A DNA stretch of 64,000 bases, taken from NCBI GenBank assembly GCA_964596775.1, contig CAZQVN010000010.1, positions 33,725-97,724 on the forward strand, written 5' to 3'. Origin of the DNA: CAZQVN01 sp964596775. Lineage in GTDB: Bacteria; Eisenbacteria; RBG-16-71-46; JABDJR01; JAWXBZ01. Every line of letters begins with the position of its first letter. The stretch's first letter is position 1. Below, piece by piece: positions 54,858 to 63,863 of the stretch. Both the position numbers and the translations under genes were made by a program. The notes under the pieces were generated by a model. The model had not been told where the DNA came from. It saw only the letters and a list, made by a program, of their open reading frames with translations, and did no database searches.

Positions 54858-55466
54858 TCACCCGGCGGCTCCGAGCGCGTCGAGTGCCTCGAGGAGTCGC
54901 GCGATGAAATCGGAGGCAAACGGGTCGAGCGCGGGACCGCCGAGGGCCACGACTTCCGCCCGGGCCCGGACGTAGTTGCCGAGGGCGAACGCCGATTGCC
55001 CGGCCAGGAGGCGGAGGTCGCGCCAGTCGAACGAGGGGTCGTAGGCGAACTGATAGGTCGGCGCCGCCGCCAGGACGCGGTCGACCGCGGTCACGACCAC
55101 GCTCCAGTCGACCGGGGTGCGCTCGCGGGCCAGTACGGCGCGGGCGGACTCCAGATTGGGACCCGTCTCCCCCAGGTCCGCTGCGCGGTCGAGGGCCGCC
55201 TCCGCTGCGGCCGCCTGCCGTTGGCGGAGCCGGGTCCACCCGAGGCCGAGCGGCGCTTCGGACAGAGCGGGGTCGGCTTGACCGGCCGATTCGAAGAACA
55301 CCGCCGCGCCGACGAAGTCGCCGGCCTGAAAGCGTTCCCAGCCGCGGCGGATGAGCTCCGCCGCATCGGCGCCGGGACCCGCCGGCGAGTCCTTCGAACA
55401 GCCGGACAACAGGAGGAGGAGCACCAGCGTGCCCGGGGCTAGGAGAGTCGTGACCATCGTTTTCAT
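54858..55466 (-). CDS. TPR-containing lipoprotein
   Basis: 202 residues. The N-terminal LVLLLLLSGCSKDS is a lipoprotein signal with the lipobox LSGC, so the mature protein is lipid-anchored at Cys about 22. TPR-like helices follow: RRGWERFQAGDFVGAAVFFE, EAPLGLGWTRLRQRQAAAA and a further pair near the end (QSAFALGNYVRARAE). It overlaps the FlgD-tailed protein upstream by ATGA and is last in the fibre operon; it may help assemble or anchor the fibre. Confidence 0.85.
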   Translation of the reverse strand: MKTMVTTLLAPGTLVLLLLLSGCSKDSPAGPGADAAELIRRGWERFQAGDFVGAAVFFESAGQADPALSEAPLGLGWTRLRQRQAAAAEAALDRAADLGETGPNLESARAVLARERTPVDWSVVVTAVDRVLAAAPTYQFAYDPSFDWRDLRLLAGQSAFALGNYVRARAEVVALGGPALDPFASDFIARLLEALDALGAAG

Positions 55467-56602
55467 CTCAGTCTCACCACCTTCGTCGTGCGGGCCTGGC
55501 CGGGCGCCGTCATGCGGATGTAGTAGATGCCGGCCGGGGCGGCGGCGCCGGTGTCGGTCGTACCGTCCCAGGTTCGGGCGTGGGCACCGGCGGAGAAATG
55601 CTCGGAGTCGACGAGTCGCGCGACGAGTCGTCCGGCCACGTCGAGGACATCGAGCCGGACCGCTCCCGGCGCGGACACGGCGAATGCGACCGTCGTCCGG
55701 GCCGTGAAAGGGTTTGGCGCGGCGGCGAACCTGGGGGCCGGAGGCGTTTCCACGCGGTGGCTCGTGCCCGGAGCGCCGACGGCCACGTGATAGAGGCCGG
55801 GGGCGCTGCCGTGCGCCACGATCCGGCCGGTGGCGACGTCCAACCACGAATCGAGCGGCCCCTCCGGGCCGATCCAGTGGAGACGCGTGACGTCGTCGAC
55901 GTCGGCCGCGGCGCGCCGGACCTCCTGTTCCAGTTGCATCGGGAGCGTCCAGGGGCCGAGGATCTGAATAGCGGCGTTGCCGTGCGTGGCGGCCACGACC
56001 CATGCGTCAACGTCGAGCGCTCCGGGATCGATGACGATACGCCCCGCGCCGCCCGGCAGCACGAGCGCGGCGCCGATGGGCGCCTCGACGATGAGCGCGG
56101 CCAGTTCGCTGACGAAGCAGCCGACGTTGCCCGCCCGGTCGGTGCCGCAGGCGCGAAGCGACGCCTCCGCCACCGGGCCCGACAGCGCGTTGTCGACGAA
56201 CCAGGCCTCGGCGGTGCCGGCCAGTCGGACGGGCACCGCCGCGACGCGGTCGATCTCCACGGTCACCGATCCATCGGCCAGCGGCTCGTCGGCCACGAGG
56301 ACCAGGTCGACGAACTCTTCGAGGTACGGATTCGGGAAGGCGCCGAGCGTCCAGAGGGGGCCGTTCGTGTCGACGACCGGCCGGAAAAGCCCGGATCGGA
56401 CCTCGACGCCACCGCCGCGCGCCGTGCCGACCACGGCCTCGCCGAGCGTGCCGCGAACGCGGGCGCGAGAGCCGGCCTGGTCGACGGGCGTGGCAAGAGT
56501 ACCGCGGAGAGTGGTGGCGGCGTCGCAAGCCGGGGCCTGAAGCACCGCGACCAGGATGCTGAAGACGAGGGGCGACTTGCCCCGCCAGAACAGCCTGCTC
56601 AT
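55463..56602 (-). CDS. secreted protein with FlgD-type C-terminal domain
   Basis: 379 residues. A signal peptide (LVFSILVAVLQAPACDA) precedes a beta-rich middle of unknown family (residues about 40-300; includes PNPYLEEFVDLVLVADEPL). The C-terminal 80 residues are a FlgD-type Ig domain: AAPNPFTARTTVAFAVSAPG, LDVLDVAGRLVARL, ARTWDGTTDTGA and GIYYIRMTAPGQ. It overlaps both the fibre gene and the lipoprotein gene by ATGA. It is probably exported and surface-bound. Confidence 0.8.
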   Translation of the reverse strand: MSRLFWRGKSPLVFSILVAVLQAPACDAATTLRGTLATPVDQAGSRARVRGTLGEAVVGTARGGGVEVRSGLFRPVVDTNGPLWTLGAFPNPYLEEFVDLVLVADEPLADGSVTVEIDRVAAVPVRLAGTAEAWFVDNALSGPVAEASLRACGTDRAGNVGCFVSELAALIVEAPIGAALVLPGGAGRIVIDPGALDVDAWVVAATHGNAAIQILGPWTLPMQLEQEVRRAAADVDDVTRLHWIGPEGPLDSWLDVATGRIVAHGSAPGLYHVAVGAPGTSHRVETPPAPRFAAAPNPFTARTTVAFAVSAPGAVRLDVLDVAGRLVARLVDSEHFSAGAHARTWDGTTDTGAAAPAGIYYIRMTAPGQARTTKVVRLR

Positions 56603-59496
56603 GGCTTGAACAGCGCGAAGCTGAATCGCCGATCGCTCAACGCGAGCGAAGGAGCCACGTTATACGAATATACGACGAGGTCGTCGTCGACGCCGGATGT
56701 GGCCATCAGTGCCGGCGGGAGGCTGCTGGTCACCGTGGCGATGGTTTGAGTGGACACATCCACGCCGGTCACGCTGATCACGTAATCCCCATCACCCCTC
56801 CGGGTCACCGTGAAGTTGCCGCTTCCCGCCAGAATCGCGCCATTCCCGTCGACCTGCCCGTACGCGACCGGCACCATGTTCGCCGCCCCCGTCGCAGCAC
56901 GCTGGATCTCCCCGCTGGCCTGGATGTTTCCCACAGTGTCGATCGTGAGCCGGGTGTTCTCGGCCACGCCGCCGGGCTGCGTGGCGTTGTACCCGATCTT
57001 CAGCTTGTCGCCGTCGGAGTTGTCGATGCCGACGGCGTAGTGCGTGCTGTTCGTCAGCCCGATGTTCATCCAGGCGTCGCCGCTTCCCTGCTGACTGACG
57101 AGCATGTTGCTCGTCGAAACGTTTGCATTGTTCATGTGGTGATGCAGGCCCCGCTGCGGACTGGTCGTTCCGATGCCAACCCGCCCGTTCCCGTTGATGC
57201 TCATGATGTCCTGTCCGCTCGTGCCGTTCTGGTACCAGAAATTGAACTGAGACGCGTCGTCGCTCGCCTGGGTGCGCGCGGCCATGATCCAGTGCTTTCC
57301 CTGGACGCTCGTCGTGCGGAACTTGACCCGACCGAAGCTCGTTCCTTCCGAGATCGTGAGGTGCGGCGACGACTCAGAGCTCGTGTGGGTTATGTCGAAC
57401 TTGCCCTCGGGAGTGAATGTGCCAAGTCCGAGCGCCCCGGTCTCCTTCAGGAACATGTGGTAGTTCCCGTTGGTCGCGAATCCGAGCGGGCGGTTCTCGA
57501 GGACCCGAAGGCCGCCGATCAGCCCGTAGTCGGCGATCGTGCTGTTCATGGTGAGCTGCAGGCCGTCGCCGGCGGCGGTGCCGGTAGCGGCATTCGTCAA
57601 CTGGAGCGCGGAGGGGGAACCGAAGGCCGGATCGGCATTGTGCAGGTGCAAACGACTCTGGGGCGCGTCGAGACCGATACCGGCGAATCCCTCCGTCAGA
57701 GTGGCATTGCCGTTGAGTTTGCCCCAGACCGGGTCGGCCACCGACGAAGGAAACCATCGGTCGCCGCCCCAGGTCAGAACCTGGTTCAGTGTCGGTGCCG
57801 TATTCTGGACGGGTCGCCCCTGCAGTCGGGTGACGGTGGGATTCGGGTACGTCCCCCCCAGATCGCCGCCGGAGTTCCCGGTCGGTGGGCGCACGTCGGT
57901 GAGCCGCGGATCGGTGTTCGTGACGTAACGATTCGCGCCGCCCGGCGTGCCGTTCGTCCCCGCCAGCGCCGCCTTCTCGGCGGCGTTCGGGTCGTTGGCA
58001 TTCGTGTGTGTGGGGAAGTTCAGCGCCAGTTTCGACTCGGCGATGGCGGCCGTCGTGGCGATGTCGGCGTTGCGCAAAGAATTGTCAGCCACGTCGATGC
58101 TGGTGATCGTGTTGTCGGCGATCTTCTCCGACGTGACGGCGTTCGCGGCCAGGTGCGTTCCGGTGATGCCGAGCGGCTTCACGTTGATCGTGGCCGTGGG
58201 GCCGGTGGGATCGGTGATGTTGAGCGCGTTGTCGGTGTTCTGAATGCCCTGGATGCCGGTGCCGCCTTCGCCGAGCGCCGACGTGATCGTGATCGTCTCG
58301 CCGTTCGTGCTGACGACCGTGCCGCCGGCTCCGACCAGGTTCACCGGCCCGGTAACGCCGTTCAACGAAGGCACCCCCTGCGTTCCCACCGCCGACACCG
58401 TCAGCGTGTTGCCGTCCAGGCCGAGCACGATGTTGTTCCCTGCCGCCAGCACGACGTCGTCCCGCAACCCGTTGAGTGAGCGCACGGCCGTGTCGTCCGC
58501 AAGCGTCGGGCTGGGATACACACCGGCCAGCGCCCCGCCCGCCGCGCCCGCGGGCGGCCGCGCGTCGGACAGGCGCGCATCGGTGGCGGTCACGAAGCGG
58601 TTGTCGCCACCGGGCGTTCCGCTCGTTCCCGCCAGCGCCGCCTTCTCGCCCGACGACGGATCGCTGGCGTTCGAGTGCGTCGGGAAGTTGAGCGCGAGCT
58701 GCGATTCGGTCACGGCCGCGTTCGGCGCGAGGTCGCCGGCGGTCAGCGTACCGTCGGCCACGTGGCTCGAAGTGACGCCGTTCGGCGCCAGGCTGACGAC
58801 CGCCTGCGGTCCGTTCGGGTTCACGATGGCGATGGAGCCGTCCTGGTTCGACAGCGCCTCGATTCCGCCGCCGCCCGAGCCACCGGAGGGGGCCGTCGCA
58901 AGCTGCGTGCCGTCCGGGAAGATCAGGGCGCCGGACAGGAGGCGCACTCCGTTGCCGGCCACTTCGCCCGCGGCGATCACGTCGCCGGTGGTCGACAGAT
59001 CGCCCGACACCAGGGCCCCGCCGGAAGCGACGAGCGCGCCGTTCACATCGAGCATCCCCGGCACCTCGAAGTCGCCGGCGGCGCGCTCGGCGACGCCGCT
59101 CCCGTAGGAGAATACGGACGCGCCGACAAGCTGATCGCCGAGAATCTCGAAGCCGTCGCCGGTATCGACCCAGACCCGGAGGAGGAGATCGCCGTCCGCC
59201 GGGGCCAGGTCATCGGGGAGCGGCGCCATGCCACTGCCGCCGAGGAGCGCCGCGAAGATTCCGTTCTGGACGGTGATCGCCACCGCCCCGGTCGGCTCGG
59301 AGCCGGCCGTGCTCGTTCCGTCGTTCGACCAGACGGTCTGTTCCGCACGGAGGAGCACGAACTTGAATTGGGCGGTGCCGTGGAACGCCGCACCCTCGAC
59401 CATCAGTTCGCCCTGGTAGCCGACAGGGGGAGCCGCGAGGGCCGGTGGGGCCAGGACCAGAAGGACCAGAGCGAGAAATGTCATGAACCGAGTCAT
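56599..59496 (-). CDS. large secreted fibre-like protein with repeated head/stalk segments
   Basis: 965 residues with a signal peptide (MTRFMTFLALVLLVLAPPALA). After an Ig-like N-terminal domain (GYQGELMVEGAAFHGTAQFK) it runs through blocks recalling phage tail fibres and trimeric surface proteins: two copies of LALNFPTH...EKAALAG...GGxNRxV (about 150 bases of DNA each), motifs LAGVYPSPTL and LGGTYPNPT, LNGVTGPVNL, and fibre-like VGIGTTSPQRGLHHHM near residue 780. The start at 59496 has GGAAAGGGA before it. It is first of an operon with a FlgD-tailed protein and a TPR lipoprotein. A surface adhesin or fibre role is inferred; no enzymatic domain was seen. Confidence 0.7.
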   Translation of the reverse strand: MTRFMTFLALVLLVLAPPALAAPPVGYQGELMVEGAAFHGTAQFKFVLLRAEQTVWSNDGTSTAGSEPTGAVAITVQNGIFAALLGGSGMAPLPDDLAPADGDLLLRVWVDTGDGFEILGDQLVGASVFSYGSGVAERAAGDFEVPGMLDVNGALVASGGALVSGDLSTTGDVIAAGEVAGNGVRLLSGALIFPDGTQLATAPSGGSGGGGIEALSNQDGSIAIVNPNGPQAVVSLAPNGVTSSHVADGTLTAGDLAPNAAVTESQLALNFPTHSNASDPSSGEKAALAGTSGTPGGDNRFVTATDARLSDARPPAGAAGGALAGVYPSPTLADDTAVRSLNGLRDDVVLAAGNNIVLGLDGNTLTVSAVGTQGVPSLNGVTGPVNLVGAGGTVVSTNGETITITSALGEGGTGIQGIQNTDNALNITDPTGPTATINVKPLGITGTHLAANAVTSEKIADNTITSIDVADNSLRNADIATTAAIAESKLALNFPTHTNANDPNAAEKAALAGTNGTPGGANRYVTNTDPRLTDVRPPTGNSGGDLGGTYPNPTVTRLQGRPVQNTAPTLNQVLTWGGDRWFPSSVADPVWGKLNGNATLTEGFAGIGLDAPQSRLHLHNADPAFGSPSALQLTNAATGTAAGDGLQLTMNSTIADYGLIGGLRVLENRPLGFATNGNYHMFLKETGALGLGTFTPEGKFDITHTSSESSPHLTISEGTSFGRVKFRTTSVQGKHWIMAARTQASDDASQFNFWYQNGTSGQDIMSINGNGRVGIGTTSPQRGLHHHMNNANVSTSNMLVSQQGSGDAWMNIGLTNSTHYAVGIDNSDGDKLKIGYNATQPGGVAENTRLTIDTVGNIQASGEIQRAATGAANMVPVAYGQVDGNGAILAGSGNFTVTRRGDGDYVISVTGVDVSTQTIATVTSSLPPALMATSGVDDDLVVYSYNVAPSLALSDRRFSFALFKP
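57883..58714 (-). repeat. two internal repeats in the fibre gene
   Basis: The segments at about 58554-58714 and 57883-58042 code for nearly the same 50 residues: LALNFPTHSNASDP / LALNFPTHTNANDP, EKAALAGT and GGxNRxVTxTDxRLxDxRPP. The copies differ at many third bases, so the duplication is old and the protein sequence is under selection. Confidence 0.8.
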
Positions 59497-59601
59497 TGTC
59501 AGTATCCCTTTCCGGAAAGTCGTCCGGACGGAACGCGACAGAACGGGACTCAACCCGTCATCGCCGTCAATCAATTCATCGTGGGACAGCTTCCCACCGC
59601 C

Positions 59602-59771
59602 ATGGCCGCTCCCCCCGACATGCCGAAGTCTTGGTCAGCGCCAGCCTTGGCGGGCCGGACGGCCATGGACCACCTCATGCCGCTCATCTACCACGAGTTC
59701 CGGCGGGGAGGGGGGAGAGGCCGTTGTCACTCGAGGAGGCACTCGTTGTGTCCGAGTCGTTCCCCGAAGAT
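59602..59771 (+). pseudogene. relic of a TIGR02999-type ECF sigma gene
   Basis: Block A (59653-59706) reads RTAMDHLMPLIYHEFRR and matches RTAMDCLMPLVYDELKR of the intact sigma factor at 50420-50992. Block B (59712-59771), in another frame, reads RPLSLEEALVVSESFPED and matches RPLPLEEALDVPESFPDE. About 200 bases between them are missing and the deletion shifts the frame; regions 2.2 to 2.4 and all of region 4 are lost. It is divergent from the fibre gene, as an upstream regulator might once have been. Confidence 0.8.
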
Positions 59772-60512
59772 TCAGGAGGGGTCCACCTCCCCGAAGTGAA
59801 GCACAAACAACAAGTCTTCCGTAAACCAGTCGACGGTCAGCAACTCCACCCAGACCTCGTAGACCCCCTCGGCCAGCGTGCCGGACTCGTCCAGCGAGAG
59901 CGACCCGGCTTCCCCGAACCCCTGGCCGTACTCCGCGAACAGTTCGGACCCTGCCGGCGAGCCGACGCGCTTGAGGACGAAGAAATCGGGGAAGGAATCT
60001 GCGTAGTTGATCGCTCCCGTGGCTCGGTAGGCCAGGGGCTTGCCGCTCACATCAAAACGGAACCGGAGCCGCAGCAATGCTCCGCTGCTCGCGAGACCGG
60101 TTCGCGAGCGATTTCCCACCGCCTCCATGACTATGCGGACCTCCGACAGCGTGTCGTCAGGCCCGTCGAACGTCCAGGTCACGGTGCCCTTGACGGCCAT
60201 ATTGGCGGAGTGACCCTCCCCCTGGACCACGGCGGAGCAGGACAGGTCATAATCGAGGTACACGGGCGAGAAGTCGTCGTCCGCCGGTTCGACCCGGCGC
60301 GAATCCCGGCAATCGGAGCTGGAGCCGGCGCTGACGCTGACATCGAAGACGCTGTCGTTTCCAAGGAGCACGACTCGCCCCTGCGCGGGGTTCGGATCGG
60401 GTTTCGAGGGCGAGGAAGACTTGCAGCCGGCCAGCAAAAGGCAGCAGGCCAGGGACAGCGGTGCGGCCGCGCGAAGAACCGCGACACGGACGATCGAACG
60501 GGTGACGGACAC
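59772..60512 (-). CDS. lipoprotein of unknown function
   Basis: 246 residues. A GTG start at 60512 has AAGGAGA about 8 bases before it. The N-terminal SLACCLLLAGCKSSSPSKPD is a lipoprotein signal with the lipobox LAGC. The mature part is beta-rich (FDVSVSAGSSSDCRDSRRVE, TVTWTFDGPDDTLSEVRIVM, EVWVELLTVDWFTEDLLFVL) with two or three Cys pairs. No family was recognised. It is preceded on the same strand by the BACON giant and 366 bases of mostly non-coding DNA. Confidence 0.7.
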   Translation of the reverse strand: MSVTRSIVRVAVLRAAAPLSLACCLLLAGCKSSSPSKPDPNPAQGRVVLLGNDSVFDVSVSAGSSSDCRDSRRVEPADDDFSPVYLDYDLSCSAVVQGEGHSANMAVKGTVTWTFDGPDDTLSEVRIVMEAVGNRSRTGLASSGALLRLRFRFDVSGKPLAYRATGAINYADSFPDFFVLKRVGSPAGSELFAEYGQGFGEAGSLSLDESGTLAEGVYEVWVELLTVDWFTEDLLFVLHFGEVDPS

Positions 60513-60878
60513 GGGGGGTCTCCTTCCTTGACCGGTAAGCGGGCACGGCGGCCGGGAACTCCGAGCCGGAGCGATCACGAGATCGTCGGCCCACGTTGGA
60601 AGACGCGACGAAACCATGCCAGACCCGTCAGGGCGCCGGGACCTTTCCTCGCCGGGACCTTTCCTCGAGCTCTTAGGGAAAGTCACAGGTTGTCGGGGGA
60701 GTTCCGTCGTACATCGCGACGAAGACCGAAGCCGTCGGACGCCAGTCGCCGCGCAGGGCCGCTTCCCCGGCGCTTCCGTAGCCGCCGTCCGGGCTCCCCC
60801 GTCTTCGGGTCGACCGGCGTCTTCACCCGGGCCCCGTCCCCGTCAGACTCCACGGCTTCGAGAGGCGGAGTGAGTGCC
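60513..60878. other. intergenic region with a degenerate coding remnant
   Basis: There is no intact gene. On the minus strand, 60673-60853 can be read as VESDGDGARVKTPVDPKTG and then, in a shifted frame, SPDGGYGSAGEAALRG followed by TASVFVAMYDGTPPTTC before a stop at 60673. The frame changes at a run of five Cs at 60796-60800. The composition looks protein-like, so it may be the scar of a deleted gene; evidence is thin. Confidence 0.35.
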
Positions 60879-63812
60879 TCAACGGATCAGGACGATCCGT
60901 TCCGTCAATCTTTCCTCTCCGTGGGTGAGGCGCAGGAAATAGACTCCCGACGAAAGCCCCGTCCCCCTGTCCAGGTCGACCGGAACAATACCCGGCCCCA
61001 TCCCCTCCAGGCTGATGCAGGTTCTCAGGCGTCCGGCCACATCGAACAACTCGACTTCCGCGGGGCCCGCATCCGGTAGTGTCACGTGGATGCTCGCGGT
61101 GCCATGGAGCGGAACGGGAACATGTATGGCCAGCGTGTGGGGGGGGCGCTCGATCGGATCGACCCTCATCGTGGCGCCCCATGTGCGATCCACATTCAGA
61201 ATCCTGTATTCGTAGCCATGGCCCGCGTCGGTACCGGCATCGCTGAAACGGACCCGCCCCCCGTCCACTTCGGCGGAGCCGACCGGAGACCATGGCCCCG
61301 AATCGACACGGCGGGCCACGGTCACGAGGCGGGGCGACCCGGCGTCTCCCCAGACCACGTCGATCCCGGCCGGGCTCCGCGAGGCCTTGATGGGCCGGAT
61401 CTCGGGCGCGGCGATCGCCGGGGTTGTGAACCCCTGGCAAGACACAACCTGGGCACCCGGCGGAAGATCGTAGAATCCAAGCCATGTTTTCACGATGCCC
61501 TGACCACCGTGCAGTTCAACGCGAACGCTCGCTCGGGTCGTCAGTTCAAAGGACTCACCGGCGTCGAGAACAATGGGAACGGTGACGTACCCGTTCTGCG
61601 GTTCGGCAGGCCGCGCCGTGCTCCGATCGAACGTGGCGGCCGGCTCGTCATCACGCTGCAGCGAAACGCTTCCCGATGCGCCCGCATACTGCCCGCTGGA
61701 GGTGAGCTGATTCGTAATCCGAAGGAATGCCTTGAACTCGATCGGCCACCCCCCCCACGGCGCGGTGACATGGTAGTGGTCCTTGAACTCGGCGCTCGCC
61801 CCGGTTCGTCCACCCACATGAACCGTTCCGTTCACGTGACTGTATCCGATCACGGACGAGGGGCTCGGTACGTCCACGGGAGACGGGAACCAGAGACCAG
61901 GAGAGTCCGTGACCAGGCCGCCACCGTTGGCGGTCAGCCGGTTCATCGGGCAGGGACGGCATCTCGTTGCACTCCCCTCAAGACCGGAAGCCCGCCGCGG
62001 CGACGGATCGCCGTCCCGGAACTGGGCCGGATCCTGGCGATGAAGGCTGCGGAGCGGGCCCGGTGTCAGGGGGCCGCCGGAGCGCCCGTAATGAAACCGC
62101 TGCAGGACTTCGGGGGGGCTCACGTCACGAAGGATCGAAATCGTCCCTCCGACCGGATCAAGCGGACCGGGCAGCAGGGCGTCGGGCACAAGGTCGAAGA
62201 GATTTCTGAAATCCGGACCGGCAATGAGTCGGGTCACGCCGGGTTCCCAGGTCTCCTGGCCGGATTGAGAAGCCAGGAGCCCACGCGCTTCGAACAGCAC
62301 AAGTCCTTCTCGATCTTCGGCACGGATCACGAGTTCCGAGGAGTACTCCTCGCCCGCTCGGAACGCCGTGATTTCCAGGTAGGCCGCATTGCTCCCTTTT
62401 GAAAGACATCCAAATCCGAGTTCACGGACGCCGATCCGGTCCTTGTCCACTTCCGGAACCTCAGGCGTGACGTTCAAGGCAACCGGAATCGTGCGCTCAG
62501 GAAGCGATGGATCGTTGGATCGCACCGTGATCCCGCCCTCGTGGGTGCCCGGGGCCAGCCCGGCCGGCGCCGTCTCGATGCGGAGATACGCGGATCCCCC
62601 CGGCGCGACCGATCCGGAATCGGGACCGGCCCGGAGCCAGGGTACGGCCTCGTCGAGTTCGTAGACGAGCGTGTCGCTCCCGCTGTTGTGGATCTGCAGG
62701 AGATCTCCCGCCGGGGGCGATCCGGCCCCTCGGGTGATCTCCACGGTCGAGCGGGCCGGGTGAAGCGTCGGCGGAACGCGCCGCACGCTGAGGTTCACGG
62801 AAATCAGCATGCTCTGCAGTCCCCGGACGTTCGTGCCGTAGCTGACCGCCCCGGAATAATCCCCGACGGCGAGTCCCGCGGGGTTCACCGTCATCGAAAC
62901 CTGTCCGGACTCCCCCGGCGCCACGATGACGCGGCCGGGCGCGTCCAGCCAGGACGGCGGGCCCGTCCCCGGAACCTTCGTGATGTAGAGATCCCCGCTG
63001 CCATGGTTGCTGACATCCCAGCCGCCCGACGCAACCACACCCCATGGCGCCGTGATCGTCACGGTCGGGGGCCCGGCCTCGAGCCGCGGCTCCGTCACAC
63101 GGGCCGTGACGGGAATGGTGACGAATGGACGGTCAAGCACGTTTGTGGCGATCGTGATGGATCCGCGGTGCGTCCCTTCCGCCATCTCATTCGTGCGAAG
63201 ATTCACGATGAGGCTGTCCGTCTTTCCGGACGGGATCCCGAGGCCACTGTTCGTGACGTTCATCCAGGGGACGTCGCTCGTTGCCAGCATCGACAGCCAG
63301 TCTTCGCCGGGATTCCGGACGACCAGCGACTGCTGGAGATGCCAGTAGAACAGTGCTTCCTCGAAGACCAGTGAGTCCGTCAGGACAATGATCCGGGCCC
63401 GGCTCGGGCTGAGGGACAATCGGACGGGAATCCGGCTCGTCGGGTTCTGCGGATCGTTCGAAGTGACGGTGATCCAACCCTCGTGATCACCCGGGGCCAG
63501 TCCCGGAGTGTAGGACACTGCCGAGTGCCAACGACTGGATCCCCCGTAGATGCTGCCGCTTCTCGGGGTGACGGTCAGCCACGCGGGCTCCGTGGTGATC
63601 GAGTAGTGCAGCAGGGACGTTCCGGCATTGGATACGCGGAGATCCCCCTGGAAACGGGACCCGACCCGGCCCTGATATTCGTAGGAAGTCGGGGAGAGAA
63701 CGATCCGGCTTTCCCCGGACGCCGGCAGAGCCTGTGCCCAGGATACGGAGAGGAACAGAAGAACCGAGAGCAGTGCGCGATCTTTCTGCCGACCTGCGGG
63801 AGAAGCAGCCAT
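60879..63812 (-). CDS. giant secreted protein with BACON-like Ig repeats and FlgD-type tail
   Basis: 977 residues. A signal peptide (ALLSVLLFLSVSWAQALPAS) is followed by four or five Ig-like modules of about 100 residues, each with a W-L core and the ending pattern GSI/VTSNDPxxPxxxIPV (PAWLTVTPRSGSI, ITVTSNDPQNPTSRIPV, ITVRSNDPSLPERTIPV), as in BACON/choice-of-anchor proteins. A second region (about 480-850) is unclear but includes an all-beta segment with W-rich ends. The last 80 residues are a FlgD-type domain (VELFDVAGRLRTCI, GVYFLRLTHGEE). GGAGGAGG lies before the ATG. It is probably exported and surface-bound. Confidence 0.8.
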   Translation of the reverse strand: MAASPAGRQKDRALLSVLLFLSVSWAQALPASGESRIVLSPTSYEYQGRVGSRFQGDLRVSNAGTSLLHYSITTEPAWLTVTPRSGSIYGGSSRWHSAVSYTPGLAPGDHEGWITVTSNDPQNPTSRIPVRLSLSPSRARIIVLTDSLVFEEALFYWHLQQSLVVRNPGEDWLSMLATSDVPWMNVTNSGLGIPSGKTDSLIVNLRTNEMAEGTHRGSITIATNVLDRPFVTIPVTARVTEPRLEAGPPTVTITAPWGVVASGGWDVSNHGSGDLYITKVPGTGPPSWLDAPGRVIVAPGESGQVSMTVNPAGLAVGDYSGAVSYGTNVRGLQSMLISVNLSVRRVPPTLHPARSTVEITRGAGSPPAGDLLQIHNSGSDTLVYELDEAVPWLRAGPDSGSVAPGGSAYLRIETAPAGLAPGTHEGGITVRSNDPSLPERTIPVALNVTPEVPEVDKDRIGVRELGFGCLSKGSNAAYLEITAFRAGEEYSSELVIRAEDREGLVLFEARGLLASQSGQETWEPGVTRLIAGPDFRNLFDLVPDALLPGPLDPVGGTISILRDVSPPEVLQRFHYGRSGGPLTPGPLRSLHRQDPAQFRDGDPSPRRASGLEGSATRCRPCPMNRLTANGGGLVTDSPGLWFPSPVDVPSPSSVIGYSHVNGTVHVGGRTGASAEFKDHYHVTAPWGGWPIEFKAFLRITNQLTSSGQYAGASGSVSLQRDDEPAATFDRSTARPAEPQNGYVTVPIVLDAGESFELTTRASVRVELHGGQGIVKTWLGFYDLPPGAQVVSCQGFTTPAIAAPEIRPIKASRSPAGIDVVWGDAGSPRLVTVARRVDSGPWSPVGSAEVDGGRVRFSDAGTDAGHGYEYRILNVDRTWGATMRVDPIERPPHTLAIHVPVPLHGTASIHVTLPDAGPAEVELFDVAGRLRTCISLEGMGPGIVPVDLDRGTGLSSGVYFLRLTHGEERLTERIVLIR

Positions 63813-63863
63813 GACATTCCTCCTCCGGTGCCGGGAAAAGCCTACTCCCGGCCCCGGAAAATG

